Assembly (NCBI RefSeq): GCF_005144865.1
Contig: NZ_SWFM01000001.1
Coordinates: 1,054,001-1,118,000, forward strand
Direction: 5' to 3'
From: Guptibacillus hwajinpoensis
GTDB taxonomy: Bacteria > Bacillota > Bacilli > Bacillales > Guptibacillaceae
Length of the DNA stretch: 64,000 nucleotides
Made by a program: the position numbers and the translations under genes. The notes beneath the pieces are model-generated. The model saw nothing but the letters and a program-made list of their open reading frames with translations. It was not told the DNA's origin and did no database searches. Positions 44,879 through 51,627 of the stretch are shown one piece after another (within the stretch, counting starts at the first letter, position 1; each line of letters begins with the position of its first letter).

Positions 44879-45187
44879 ATGCTTTCCATTGTCATTATGA
44901 TTCTATTAGGTGGCTGTCAGGGAGACCAATATGATAAAGCCACTACTCAAAAAGCGGGTGCAACGGCAACCAGTTACATGAACAAAAACTTCTTAATTGA
45001 GGATATTGCTCTAGGAGAGACTTATCAAACGGAAATGGGCGGCATGGCAATTGAAGGAACGGTTAATGGAGATAAGAAATTCACCATTCATCTTAATGAA
45101 GATTTCACGGTGGATGGGTTAGCTATTCGAACCAAGAATTTCCCACCTAGAAAAGATGGGTGTGAAGAAAAGGTTTGTGATTATTAA
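44879..45187 (+). CDS. DUF1433-type lipoprotein, array copy 8, with TGA-ATG restart
   Basis: 102 aa from ATG 44879. Lipobox IVIMILLGGC; the mature part is very close to copy 1 (YQTEMGGMAIEGTVNGDKKF, DFTVDGLAIRTKNFPPRK, terminal CEEKVCDY). The ribosome site GAGGTGA and ancestral TTG (44864) are followed four codons later by TGA (44876-44878), which directly abuts this ATG in the same frame. Reinitiation could still give a lipoprotein with a short signal. The nearest relative being copy 1, at the other end of the array, suggests duplication of a larger unit. Confidence 0.65.
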   Translation: MLSIVIMILLGGCQGDQYDKATTQKAGATATSYMNKNFLIEDIALGETYQTEMGGMAIEGTVNGDKKFTIHLNEDFTVDGLAIRTKNFPPRKDGCEEKVCDY

Positions 45188-45254
45188 TTAGCGGAAGTTG
45201 CATAATATTCAATTCGTAGCAACTGATCCTCCAATACTTTCATGAGGTGATATT

Positions 45255-45566
45255 TTGAGAATACAAATAATATGTTTTATCGCACAACTTCCCCTATTAG
45301 GTGGTTGTAGCTGAATGACATCGAGTGAAAATTATGATCAAGAAACAAAGAATAAAGCAAAAGCATCGGTTGAACGTTTTATTGTAAACAATTACGAGAA
45401 TGTCGATTCCGTCGAATTCACCAATGTTATCAAAGTGAAATGGGTGGACTAAACGTTGACGGCACGATCAATGAAGGGGAAGCTTACTTTTCCGCTGGCA
45501 TTGAAAATGACTACCCTGTAGGTATTATTGGATAAGGTGAAGTTAGAAAAAACGTGTGATTATTGA
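45255..45566 (+). pseudogene. DUF1433-type lipoprotein pseudogene, array copy 9
   Basis: Starts normally at TTG 45255 behind GAGGTGA, reaches lipobox PLLGGC, then TGA at 45312-45314 followed at once by ATG. A frameshift falls after SVEFTN; YQSEMGGLNVDGTINEGEAY continues in another frame, TAA interrupts it, and CDY plus TGA end at 45566. Confidence 0.75.
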
Positions 45567-45650
45567 ACAAAAATAAACTTCTGTCGCATTATAGAAGCCT
45601 CATCCCGACTTATTTAGTGAGTCCAGCGCCATATATTAGCCAATTTCAAG

Positions 45651-45723
45651 ATATATTGTCCAATCTACGTTTTTATTGGCTAAAATCGAAATATATTGTC
45701 CAAATCCTCATTTTATTGGCTAA
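45651..45723. repeat. Two 33-bp direct repeats with inverted sub-motif
   Basis: Units at 45651-45683 and 45691-45723 begin ATATATTGTCCAA and end TTTATTGGCTAA. A reversed TTAGCCAAT stands at 45636. No ORF; possible short palindromic repeat remnant. Confidence 0.55.
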
Positions 45724-45806
45724 CAAGAATAATTCTAACAACACTAAATCGCTAATTCACATTCAAATCGAGTAACAGTAGGAGTAGTGCTTATTAGAGG
45801 AGGTTG

Positions 45807-45946
45807 AATCATCGGTGACGGTTTTGGTAAATCCTCTTCTATTTAATAAAAAACCAGGCGATCTAAATACTGATGTATATAGCCGACTGGTCTTTCTTAT
45901 GGTCATAATGGTGGATTGAAATAATCATGAGAACTGTCCCTATGAT
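45807..45946. mobile_element. MITE-like element, family A copy 4
   Basis: 140 bp, closely matching copy 1 inside (AAACCAGGCGATCTAAATAC, GACTGGTCTTTCTTATG) with worn ends (GGTGACGGTTTTG left, AGAACTGTCCCTATGAT right). Closes the lipoprotein array. Confidence 0.65.
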
Positions 45947-45959
45947 CCTCCTAAAATCA

Positions 45960-46226
45960 TCAGTGAGAAGAGCCTAAAAAGTAATTGATGAAAATAAAGA
46001 CGATGGATATGAATCCAAGTGAGGTCAATGTCACCAATACGATCTTTCTTTTTTCCTTATAGTATAGATGAACAATAACGAAATAGATTGGAGTGACGAC
46101 TAGAATAAAAAGAATTCCTCCGACTATATCTTTTGTTACATAAACCACTGGGTCTTCATTAATGATGGCATAAATAATAAAGTGCAAAAGCCATGATCCT
46201 AGCATTGTATAACCTAATATATGCAT
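45960..46226 (-). CDS. Hypothetical small membrane protein
   Basis: Not recognised. 88 aa with three hydrophobic segments (ILGYTMLGSWLLHFIIYAII, GGILFILVVTPIYFVIVHLY, IVLVTLTSLGFISIVFIFIN) and a basic KEKRK before the last. Its stop lies 13 bases from a MITE-like element. ATG 46226 lacks a clear ribosome site. The 300 bases to 46528 contain no gene that I can support. Confidence 0.5.
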   Translation of the reverse strand: MHILGYTMLGSWLLHFIIYAIINEDPVVYVTKDIVGGILFILVVTPIYFVIVHLYYKEKRKIVLVTLTSLGFISIVFIFINYFLGSSH

Positions 46227-46528
46227 GATTTTTTTAGAGTCGATACGGTTTCATCCTTTTTAATTCAAATTATGTAAAAAACTATATTAACTATCCTATT
46301 AGTGAAATACTCTTTGTGGTCTCCTCTCAAACATTAACATAATTAACCAGCTTGAACTCGATGAATTCATAGGAGAATTGGCATGAATCTATCGCTCGAC
46401 TCCTATCTTATACGCACTATTTTCACGCAATCAACCATCTCTCTATTTCCAAACCCACACAAAACAAGCTTAATCCTCACTCAATTCGGGTAACAATAGC
46501 AATAGTAATTAATTGAGGAGGTTACAAT

Positions 46529-46771
46529 ATGGATGCTCATGAACGAGTGCAAGAATGGATTCACTCAACATTTGATACCAAAGACGTTACTGTTCAACAT
46601 GATGATTCGTTACCTTATGGGCAGCGTGTGTTGTCGGAACGTGATGATGATTATGCGATCGTCTTCTTTGATGAATCGTCCGATCAGGTCTTATGTTCTT
46701 TTAAGGAGTTAAATCATCTTTATTTCCGCGTAGACCCTATCGTTGAATTTGCGGAAAGGCACTGCCAATGA
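46529..46771 (+). CDS. Hypothetical 80-aa protein
   Basis: Not recognised. A small acidic soluble protein: MDAHERVQEWIHSTFDTKDV, then ERDDDYAIVFFDESSDQVLC and HLYFRVDPIVEFAERHC. ATG 46529 has GAGGAGG seven bases upstream, strong support for a real gene. No partner nearby suggests a role. Confidence 0.65.
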   Translation: MDAHERVQEWIHSTFDTKDVTVQHDDSLPYGQRVLSERDDDYAIVFFDESSDQVLCSFKELNHLYFRVDPIVEFAERHCQ

Positions 46772-46940
46772 AAAGTTTCAAGAGAGACAGAACAATCATA
46801 TAGCTATCCTTTTCTGATCTACTACTCTATTTATCAAAGACTGATTGATAGTGATTCAATTAAGATGGAAAAGGATAGCTTACATGTTTCTTTCCATCAT
46901 GAAGGCGAATCGGCCTTTTACCGTTTGTGTATACATACTA

Positions 46941-47195
46941 CTATCCCTTACCGTTAACAAACCACATATGTATCACTTCTCCAGATTGGGACCGTAATTG
47001 CTCGATCGCAATCTTACACGCACTTTCCTCCGAATCAATTAAAGTAAATCCATCATGTTGTGGGCTCCAAAACTCATGTCCTAATTCTTCCATCCAATAA
47101 CTAACTTCTGTGGTAAATAAGCCATCTCTTCGTTTGATGATCTGCGCTTTATATTTCTTGCTTGGTGAGAATATTTTATTGATTACTTCTGCCAT
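46941..47195 (-). CDS. Hypothetical 84-aa protein
   Basis: Not recognised. I start at ATG 47195 (MAEVINKIFSPSKKYKAQII), since GGAGAGG precedes it and the open frame upstream to 47414 overlaps the divergent LytTR gene and looks non-coding. The product has RRDGLFTTEVSYWMEELGHE, a pattern of short beta strands, and ends QSGEVIHMWFVNGKG. No known motif. Confidence 0.55.
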   Translation of the reverse strand: MAEVINKIFSPSKKYKAQIIKRRDGLFTTEVSYWMEELGHEFWSPQHDGFTLIDSEESACKIAIEQLRSQSGEVIHMWFVNGKG

Positions 47196-47361
47196 TGTTT
47201 CTTCAACCTCTCCTTTATTAAGCCGCATTCCAATGCAACATAGATCCTTTTTTATGTAACTTACCGTTTCAGAACAACGCCTTATCTTCCTTCTAATGAC
47301 ATCCAGCTTTTCCAGTTCTATACTAACCTTAAGAAAGCCACACAGTAAAGGAGGAAGATAA

Positions 47362-47820
47362 GTGAAAGTCTCACTCGACGTCGACCGTAAGCACGAAGAA
47401 ACAAGCGTCACCATTCACTGCAACGAAATGGATGATTCAATAAACGACATCCTAGCTTTTCTAAATGAGAGAAAATCAGAATTTATTATAGGAAGAAATG
47501 GCGAGCAGCAGCAGCACATCTTGAAACCGAATCATGTTCATTACTTTCATACAGAAGGAGAAACAGTGATCGCCACCACTTCTGACGGAGCATTCAAGGT
47601 GAAGGAGAAGTTATACGAGCTAGAAGAAACGCTCCCATCTACTAAGTTTATTAGACTATCGAAATCAGTTATCGCCAACCTTCACGAGATCAGCTACTTT
47701 GAACCGTCCTTTAACGGGACGCTCGCAGTACACTTTAAATCTGGAGGCAAAGAGTATGCTTCGAGACATTATGTTGGAAGAATGAAAGAGGTTCTCAAAA
47801 TGAATAGGAGGGACAACTAA
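47362..47820 (+). CDS. LytTR-domain DNA-binding transcription regulator
   Basis: 152 aa. The C-terminal 100 residues are a LytTR domain: LKPNHVHYFHTEGETVIATT, FKVKEKLYELEETLPSTKFI, RLSKSVIANLHEISYFEPSF and ASRHYVGRMKEVLKM. There is no receiver domain, so it belongs to the stand-alone group that is encoded with a DUF3021 membrane protein and usually controls that operon. Start GTG 47362 behind AAGGAGG. Its stop TAA is followed immediately by the ATG of the DUF3021 gene, so the two are translated together. Confidence 0.9.
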   Translation: MKVSLDVDRKHEETSVTIHCNEMDDSINDILAFLNERKSEFIIGRNGEQQQHILKPNHVHYFHTEGETVIATTSDGAFKVKEKLYELEETLPSTKFIRLSKSVIANLHEISYFEPSFNGTLAVHFKSGGKEYASRHYVGRMKEVLKMNRRDN

Positions 47821-48234
47821 ATGAAAACATTTCTATTTAGAAGTATGGTTGGTGTCTTTTTTGGAGGGTTCTTTGCGGTTTTACTAACGTATTCAGCGAT
47901 CTTTCTTGGAGATCAAGGAACGCTAGATTCAACTCTTTTTGTAAAAAATTCTCTAGGCGCGATTTTTTGTGGATGGTTATTCTCTGTAACACCGCTTTAC
48001 TTTGAAATACGATCACTCAATCTTCTTCAGCAAACAGCCTTACACTTTTGCACAGTCATGGTCGCGTATTTAGTAATCGCTTTTGGAATCGGTTGGATTC
48101 CTCAGGAAGCAATGAATAGTGTGATTTTTGTCGCTATAGCACTGATCACCTACACCGTGATCTGGTTTGCATTTTATTTGTACTTCAAACATGAATCGAA
48201 AAAAATGAACGAAGACCTTCAGCATATTAAATAA
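47821..48234 (+). CDS. DUF3021 membrane protein
   Basis: 137 aa with four membrane segments (MVGVFFGGFFAVLLTYSAIF, SLGAIFCGWLFSVTPLYFEI, TALHFCTVMVAYLVIAFGIG, VIFVAIALITYTVIWFAFYL). DUF3021 proteins pair with LytTR regulators across Firmicutes and probably modulate them at the membrane; the signal is unknown. It starts on the base after the regulator's stop and ends before a palindromic terminator-like repeat. Confidence 0.88.
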   Translation: MKTFLFRSMVGVFFGGFFAVLLTYSAIFLGDQGTLDSTLFVKNSLGAIFCGWLFSVTPLYFEIRSLNLLQQTALHFCTVMVAYLVIAFGIGWIPQEAMNSVIFVAIALITYTVIWFAFYLYFKHESKKMNEDLQHIK

Positions 48235-48251
48235 GGCTCTACCACAAAGGA

Positions 48252-48280
48252 GTCAGGTACGTACCTGACCCCTCTTTTAC
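48252..48280. terminator. Palindromic repeat (family C) acting as terminator
   Basis: GTCAGGTAC and GTACCTGAC form a gapless palindrome followed by CCCCTCTTTT. The same palindrome type stands at 50797-50830 and 63488-63525, each at the end of a gene. Confidence 0.75.
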
Positions 48281-48286
48281 CATGCG

Positions 48287-48517
48287 CTAATTTAATAATA
48301 CACCTTCCATTGATACAAACAATATAAATAGGAAAGCACCAACTAATAACAACCCCATCGTTTTTCGTTCTTTTTGAAATTCTTCTATTCCCATGACCAG
48401 CATCAGTATACTTAAGAAAAACATCATAAGAGGCAAAAGATCAACATGTTTTGTAATTAGTACATAAACACTTATTGAAAAAGTTGTAATCGATAAAACC
48501 ATTCGTAATATCTTCAA
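48287..48517 (-). CDS. DUF3953 membrane protein, copy 1
   Basis: 76 aa from TTG 48517, with AAAGGGAGGG eight bases upstream; a longer frame to 48586 is leader. Two to three helices (VLSITTFSISVYVLITK, LLPLMMFFLSILMLVMGIEE, TMGLLLVGAFLFILFVSMEG). DUF3953 proteins are small Bacillus membrane proteins of unknown role. Near-identical to the gene at 50838-51068, and the identity continues upstream of both, so the unit was duplicated recently. Confidence 0.75.
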   Translation of the reverse strand: MKILRMVLSITTFSISVYVLITKHVDLLPLMMFFLSILMLVMGIEEFQKERKTMGLLLVGAFLFILFVSMEGVLLN

Positions 48518-48591
48518 TGAAACCCTCCCTTTCATTCCCATACCGATTATTTCAAAACTCTTCCGGTAAATCCATATGTATTTCATGGTTC

Positions 48592-48634
48592 ACAAAAGAC
48601 CAGGCGGCTATAGGATGGCCCACCTGGTCTTTTG
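48592..48634. repeat. Hairpin related to the core of family A
   Basis: CAAAAGACCAGG pairs with CCTGGTCTTTTG. Similar arms occur inside the MITE-like elements and near 51173 and 53005. The following bases to 48690 carry worn family-A ends (AGGATCGTTCCCGTGATG). Confidence 0.5.
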
Positions 48635-48725
48635 TTACTTATTGAGAAGCTGAACTGAATCACCTCAGGATCGTTCCCGTGATGAAGGTAATCAAGTGAT
48701 TGATGGATTCAAAAATAGTTCGCGA

Positions 48726-48763
48726 GTGCCTGTCACCACCCGGTTTTGCTCGAATCATGTCGA
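48726..48763. repeat. REP-like repeat, family B copy 2
   Basis: GTGCCTGTCACCACCCGG followed by TTTTGCTCGAATCATGTCGA; shares nearly 40 bases with the copies at 56080 and 63441. No gene between 48635 and 48851. Confidence 0.75.
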
Positions 48764-48851
48764 ATCGCTTTGGAGGTTGACATAGGTACTCCAAATCAAA
48801 TTAGAGCTTAGAGTGACATCTATGTCTCTAAGCTCTACTATCTATTTCACT

Positions 48852-49319
48852 TTATTTAATCACCTTAGCTAACCCTAATGCAAAATGCTCCCACAGTATT
48901 TTCTCTACAGATTCGCCTTTTGCCTCATCACAATCAACAATAAGAATAACTTCCGATTGTTTCCCTTTTAGTCTATGCTTTTTCTTTGTGTTCTTTAAGA
49001 CCATAAACAAGCGAATTAGAAATCCAATCATAAATCCACCTACAGCACCGATTAGCCCCCAATAGATTGGCCCCCAACTTAGTTTAAATCCAATGCTAGC
49101 AGTGACTACAGCAAATACTGTTGCTAACGGCATTGCGATATCAATCAGTGATATTCCGTCTGACCGATGCAATGTATCAAAGATCTTCCTGCTTTCTTCA
49201 CGATTATCAAGTGGCACTGCGTATATGTCTTCGCTTTTTATACCAATTTTCTCTAGATTGGAAATGGCGATTTCTAGAAAGACATGATTCTCAAAGGTTG
49301 AAAAGATTTGCATACTCAT
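48852..49319 (-). CDS. Hypothetical membrane protein with glycine-rich helix pair
   Basis: 155 aa. A soluble N-terminal part (QIFSTFENHVFLEIAISNLE) is followed by two helices (ISLIDIAMPLATVFAVVTAS and YWGLIGAVGGFMIGFLIRLF) separated by a short loop, then a basic stretch (KNTKKKHRLKGK) and a soluble end (VILIVDCDEAKGESVEKILW). The layout recalls small general-stress membrane proteins, but I did not recognise the family. Its ATG overlaps the stop of the gene upstream (ATGA), so the two form an operon. Confidence 0.6.
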   Translation of the reverse strand: MSMQIFSTFENHVFLEIAISNLEKIGIKSEDIYAVPLDNREESRKIFDTLHRSDGISLIDIAMPLATVFAVVTASIGFKLSWGPIYWGLIGAVGGFMIGFLIRLFMVLKNTKKKHRLKGKQSEVILIVDCDEAKGESVEKILWEHFALGLAKVIK

Positions 49320-50104
49320 ATCATCTTTTTTCCTTTCAGTATGCGAAATGTTCTTGCTTGATAATGTTTCTTAAGGAAACGTCTTTGTTCTTTTTCATAA
49401 AGCTTATTGTTCTCTACTGTATTCATATAGGCATCGAATATAGCGAAACCATATACAGAAGGAAACATAAGAAACCATTCAGGTTTCAGAACATTAGTCG
49501 CTTTATCGATCTCTCCTAAGAAGAGCAGGGATACTCCTTCTAACATGTGTGAGTAATAAAAGAAAACAACACTCCAAATAATAACAACAAAGGCAGAAAT
49601 AATTCTATGAATGTATAATTGTCCTAAACCCGGCATAAACAATGACCATAAAGCAGCTAAGAAAGGGTTTCTTTTATCCAAGTAATTGATTTCTAAAGCC
49701 CCTATACTGAACGAGTTAATTTCATGATCTTCTCGTTCAGAAAGAATATAAACATTATTCAAATCAACCGTTGTACGGTAACTATCCCATATGGCGAAAA
49801 TATAGACGGGTATATAAATAAGTAGCCAACGAGTATCTAATATTTCTTTCGCCATGGGAATGTTTCCCTGAAAAGAATAAATCATTGCTTGATTGACATG
49901 CGCCCTTAAATTTATAACAACTTCCCATGCAAGTAGGAGAAATCCTCTAATGTACTTAGACAACAACAAGTGACCAAACCCAGGGAAAGCTACCGACCAC
50001 CATGCGATCACGTAAGGATTTCTTAAATGAATTGAAGTTGTGCCAAGAATACTAACATAAGCCTTATACCTTCTTGCCGTATTATCGTTCTTATAGTTAT
50101 CCAA
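49316..50104 (-). CDS. Hypothetical membrane protein with two TM2-like repeats
   Basis: 262 aa with an internal duplication: residues 28-52 (NPYVIAWWSVAFPGFGHLLL) and about 150-174 (NPFLAALWSLFMPGLGQLYI) match, each followed by a helix and later by FAIWDSYRTTVDLNN or FAIFDAYMNTVENNK. The P-G-F/L-G-H/Q-L motif is the one seen in TM2-type proteins. Function unknown. First gene of the two-gene operon; start ATG 50104. Confidence 0.65.
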   Translation of the reverse strand: MDNYKNDNTARRYKAYVSILGTTSIHLRNPYVIAWWSVAFPGFGHLLLSKYIRGFLLLAWEVVINLRAHVNQAMIYSFQGNIPMAKEILDTRWLLIYIPVYIFAIWDSYRTTVDLNNVYILSEREDHEINSFSIGALEINYLDKRNPFLAALWSLFMPGLGQLYIHRIISAFVVIIWSVVFFYYSHMLEGVSLLFLGEIDKATNVLKPEWFLMFPSVYGFAIFDAYMNTVENNKLYEKEQRRFLKKHYQARTFRILKGKKMI

Positions 50105-50304
50105 TAAAGTCCATCCTCAATGAATTCAATGATGCTTCTATTTTTTCCAAACATTTTCATATTTATTAAACATCTTTCGAAAGGACCACAACGATAAGTT
50201 GATTTAACTCAGACACGACTACCTCTACTATCTCGTTAAATAGAATAGGATGTGAAGATCTGTTTAATCTAAAGCAATTACACCCTACTGACATAAGTGA
50301 CAAC

Positions 50305-50790
50305 ATGCTCGATTCCTTCAATCGTTATCAAGTAACGAATAAAGTACTAGTTAACGAATTAGGAAAGCTAATTGAAAAAGAAGATCGATTTGAAGAAGAT
50401 TGGTCCTTAAGTCGAAAGCGTGAAATCGTCAACCACTTTAACTATGTGATGGAACACGGCGGAGCGGTCATCATCGTTACACGGGAAACATTTGTTGTGG
50501 GATTTGCGGTGATTGAGCCAGGAGAATTCGGACAAACCTTCCGCTATCGTGAACTGTCTTACATTCATGTCTCATCAGAAGTTCGTGGAGATGGTATTGG
50601 TAAGGAGCTTTTTAAGAAGACACTGGTCATTGCGAAGCTGTTAGGAGCAGAGAAATTATACATCGGTGCTCATCCTTCAATAGAAGCGCAGCGCTTCTAT
50701 TCTAGAATGGGATGTGTCTTAGCAGAAGAAATTAATGAAGACATTTACCTTCGGGAACCGCGTGACATTCAGTTGGAAGTTACTTTGTAA
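50305..50790 (+). CDS. GNAT family acetyltransferase
   Basis: 161 aa from ATG 50305. GGAVIIVTRETFVVGFAVIE and YIHVSSEVRGDGIGKELFKK give the acetyl-CoA loop (R-G-D-G-I-G-K); AHPSIEAQRFYSRMGCVLA is the last conserved segment. The frame is open 15 codons upstream with gene-like residues (LFNLKQLHPTDISDN), so the natural start may be CTG 50260 behind AGGATGTGAAG; no other start codon is available there. The substrate is unknown. Ends at a palindromic terminator. Confidence 0.8.
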   Translation: MLDSFNRYQVTNKVLVNELGKLIEKEDRFEEDWSLSRKREIVNHFNYVMEHGGAVIIVTRETFVVGFAVIEPGEFGQTFRYRELSYIHVSSEVRGDGIGKELFKKTLVIAKLLGAEKLYIGAHPSIEAQRFYSRMGCVLAEEINEDIYLREPRDIQLEVTL

Positions 50791-50796
50791 TATAAC

Positions 50797-50830
50797 AAAA
50801 GGGGGCCAGGTATGTACCTGACCCCTTTTT
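50797..50830. terminator. Terminator with family C palindrome
   Basis: AAAAGGGG and CCCCTTTTT flank the palindrome CAGGTATGTACCTG. It ends the GNAT gene and, from the other side, the second DUF3953 gene. Confidence 0.8.
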
Positions 50831-50837
50831 CGATGTG

Positions 50838-51068
50838 TTAATTTAATAATGCCCCTTCCATTGATACAAACAATGCAAATAAAAAAGCACCAACTAATAA
50901 CAACCCCATCGTTTTTCGTTCTTTTTGAAATTCTTCTATTCCCATGACCAGCATCAGTATACTTAAGAAAAACATCATAAGAGGCATAAGGTCAATATGT
51001 TTTGTGATCAGTACATAAACACTTATTGAAAAAGTTATAATCGATAAAACCAGTCGTAAAACCTTCAA
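50838..51068 (-). CDS. DUF3953 membrane protein, copy 2
   Basis: 76 aa from TTG 51068 behind AAAGGGAGGG. It differs from copy 1 at about eight residues (for example LRLVLSIITFSI for LRMVLSITTFSI). The preceding 70 bases are also conserved between copies, as is the family C palindrome at the 3' side, so the duplicated block is about 350 bp. Role unknown. Confidence 0.75.
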   Translation of the reverse strand: MKVLRLVLSIITFSISVYVLITKHIDLMPLMMFFLSILMLVMGIEEFQKERKTMGLLLVGAFLFALFVSMEGALLN

Positions 51069-51420
51069 TGAAACCCTCCCTTTCATTCCCATACCGATTA
51101 TTTCAAAACTCTTCCGGTAAATCCATATGTATTTCATGCTTCTTCTATTTTAGAAAGCCTTACTTAGACATAAGACCAGGCGGCCAGGATAATTAGTTCA
51201 GTTTTGAAGTACAAAACCCAATTTGCACCCTAAATTGAACTGCTTATTTTTAGTATAATTGCGCGTTGATTTTCGCACGTAAATTCATTGAATACTGGAA
51301 CTGAATTTGTGAGGATAGTTGGTAAAATTATTTTAATATTTGAGTAGCGATATTGAGCTAAAGGACGGTTTAATTGAAAATTGGTTTCGGTAAGAGTTGA
51401 TAGCAGGAGGTGCTTTAACA
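51069..51420. other. Intergenic region with a family D repeat
   Basis: Positions 51195-51245 contain AGTTCAGTTTTGAAGTACAA facing TAAATTGAACTGCTTA; similar arms occur near 52960-52989 and 54051-54100. No gene is supported. Confidence 0.45.
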
Positions 51421-51474
51421 TTGGTACCACCCTTTGTACCAAGGAAAATCCTCAATATTCTAGTGCGGCATTAA
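51421..51474 (+). CDS. Possible 17-codon leader peptide
   Basis: TTG 51421 lies eight bases after an excellent site (AGGAGGTG) and opens VPPFVPRKILNILVRH before TAA. A terminator follows 28 bases later and the YVTN-repeat gene begins beyond it. It may be a leader peptide or the stub of a lost gene. Confidence 0.3.
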   Translation: MVPPFVPRKILNILVRH

Positions 51475-51501
51475 CTGTTAATTTAATAGGACCTTAGTGT
51501 G

Positions 51502-51530
51502 AGCCACTCCTTTATGGAGGGGCTTTTCAT
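51502..51530 (+). terminator. Hairpin upstream of the YVTN-repeat gene
   Basis: AGCCACTCC and GGAGGGGCT form a stem around TTTAT, followed by TTTTC. It sits about 100 bases before ATG 51628, between the short ORF and the YVTN gene. Confidence 0.6.
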
Positions 51531-51627
51531 TAATCTTCTACAAGGTTGATGATAGGTACAAGCTGTTTCAAAACGAATTCCCTAGCATATCCTATACTAG
51601 ATTAGTTACTAGAAAGGAAGACAATGA

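Noticed and set aside
721..45566. Genome-wide reassignment of TGA to Trp
   Set aside because: Many intact genes end in TGA, including the ATGA overlaps of the metallophore operon and the LacI and symporter region, so TGA is a normal stop.
38763..46226. A complete type VII secretion system
   Set aside because: Only effector, partner and lipoprotein genes are seen; no EssC/YukB ATPase or WXG100 gene is in the window.
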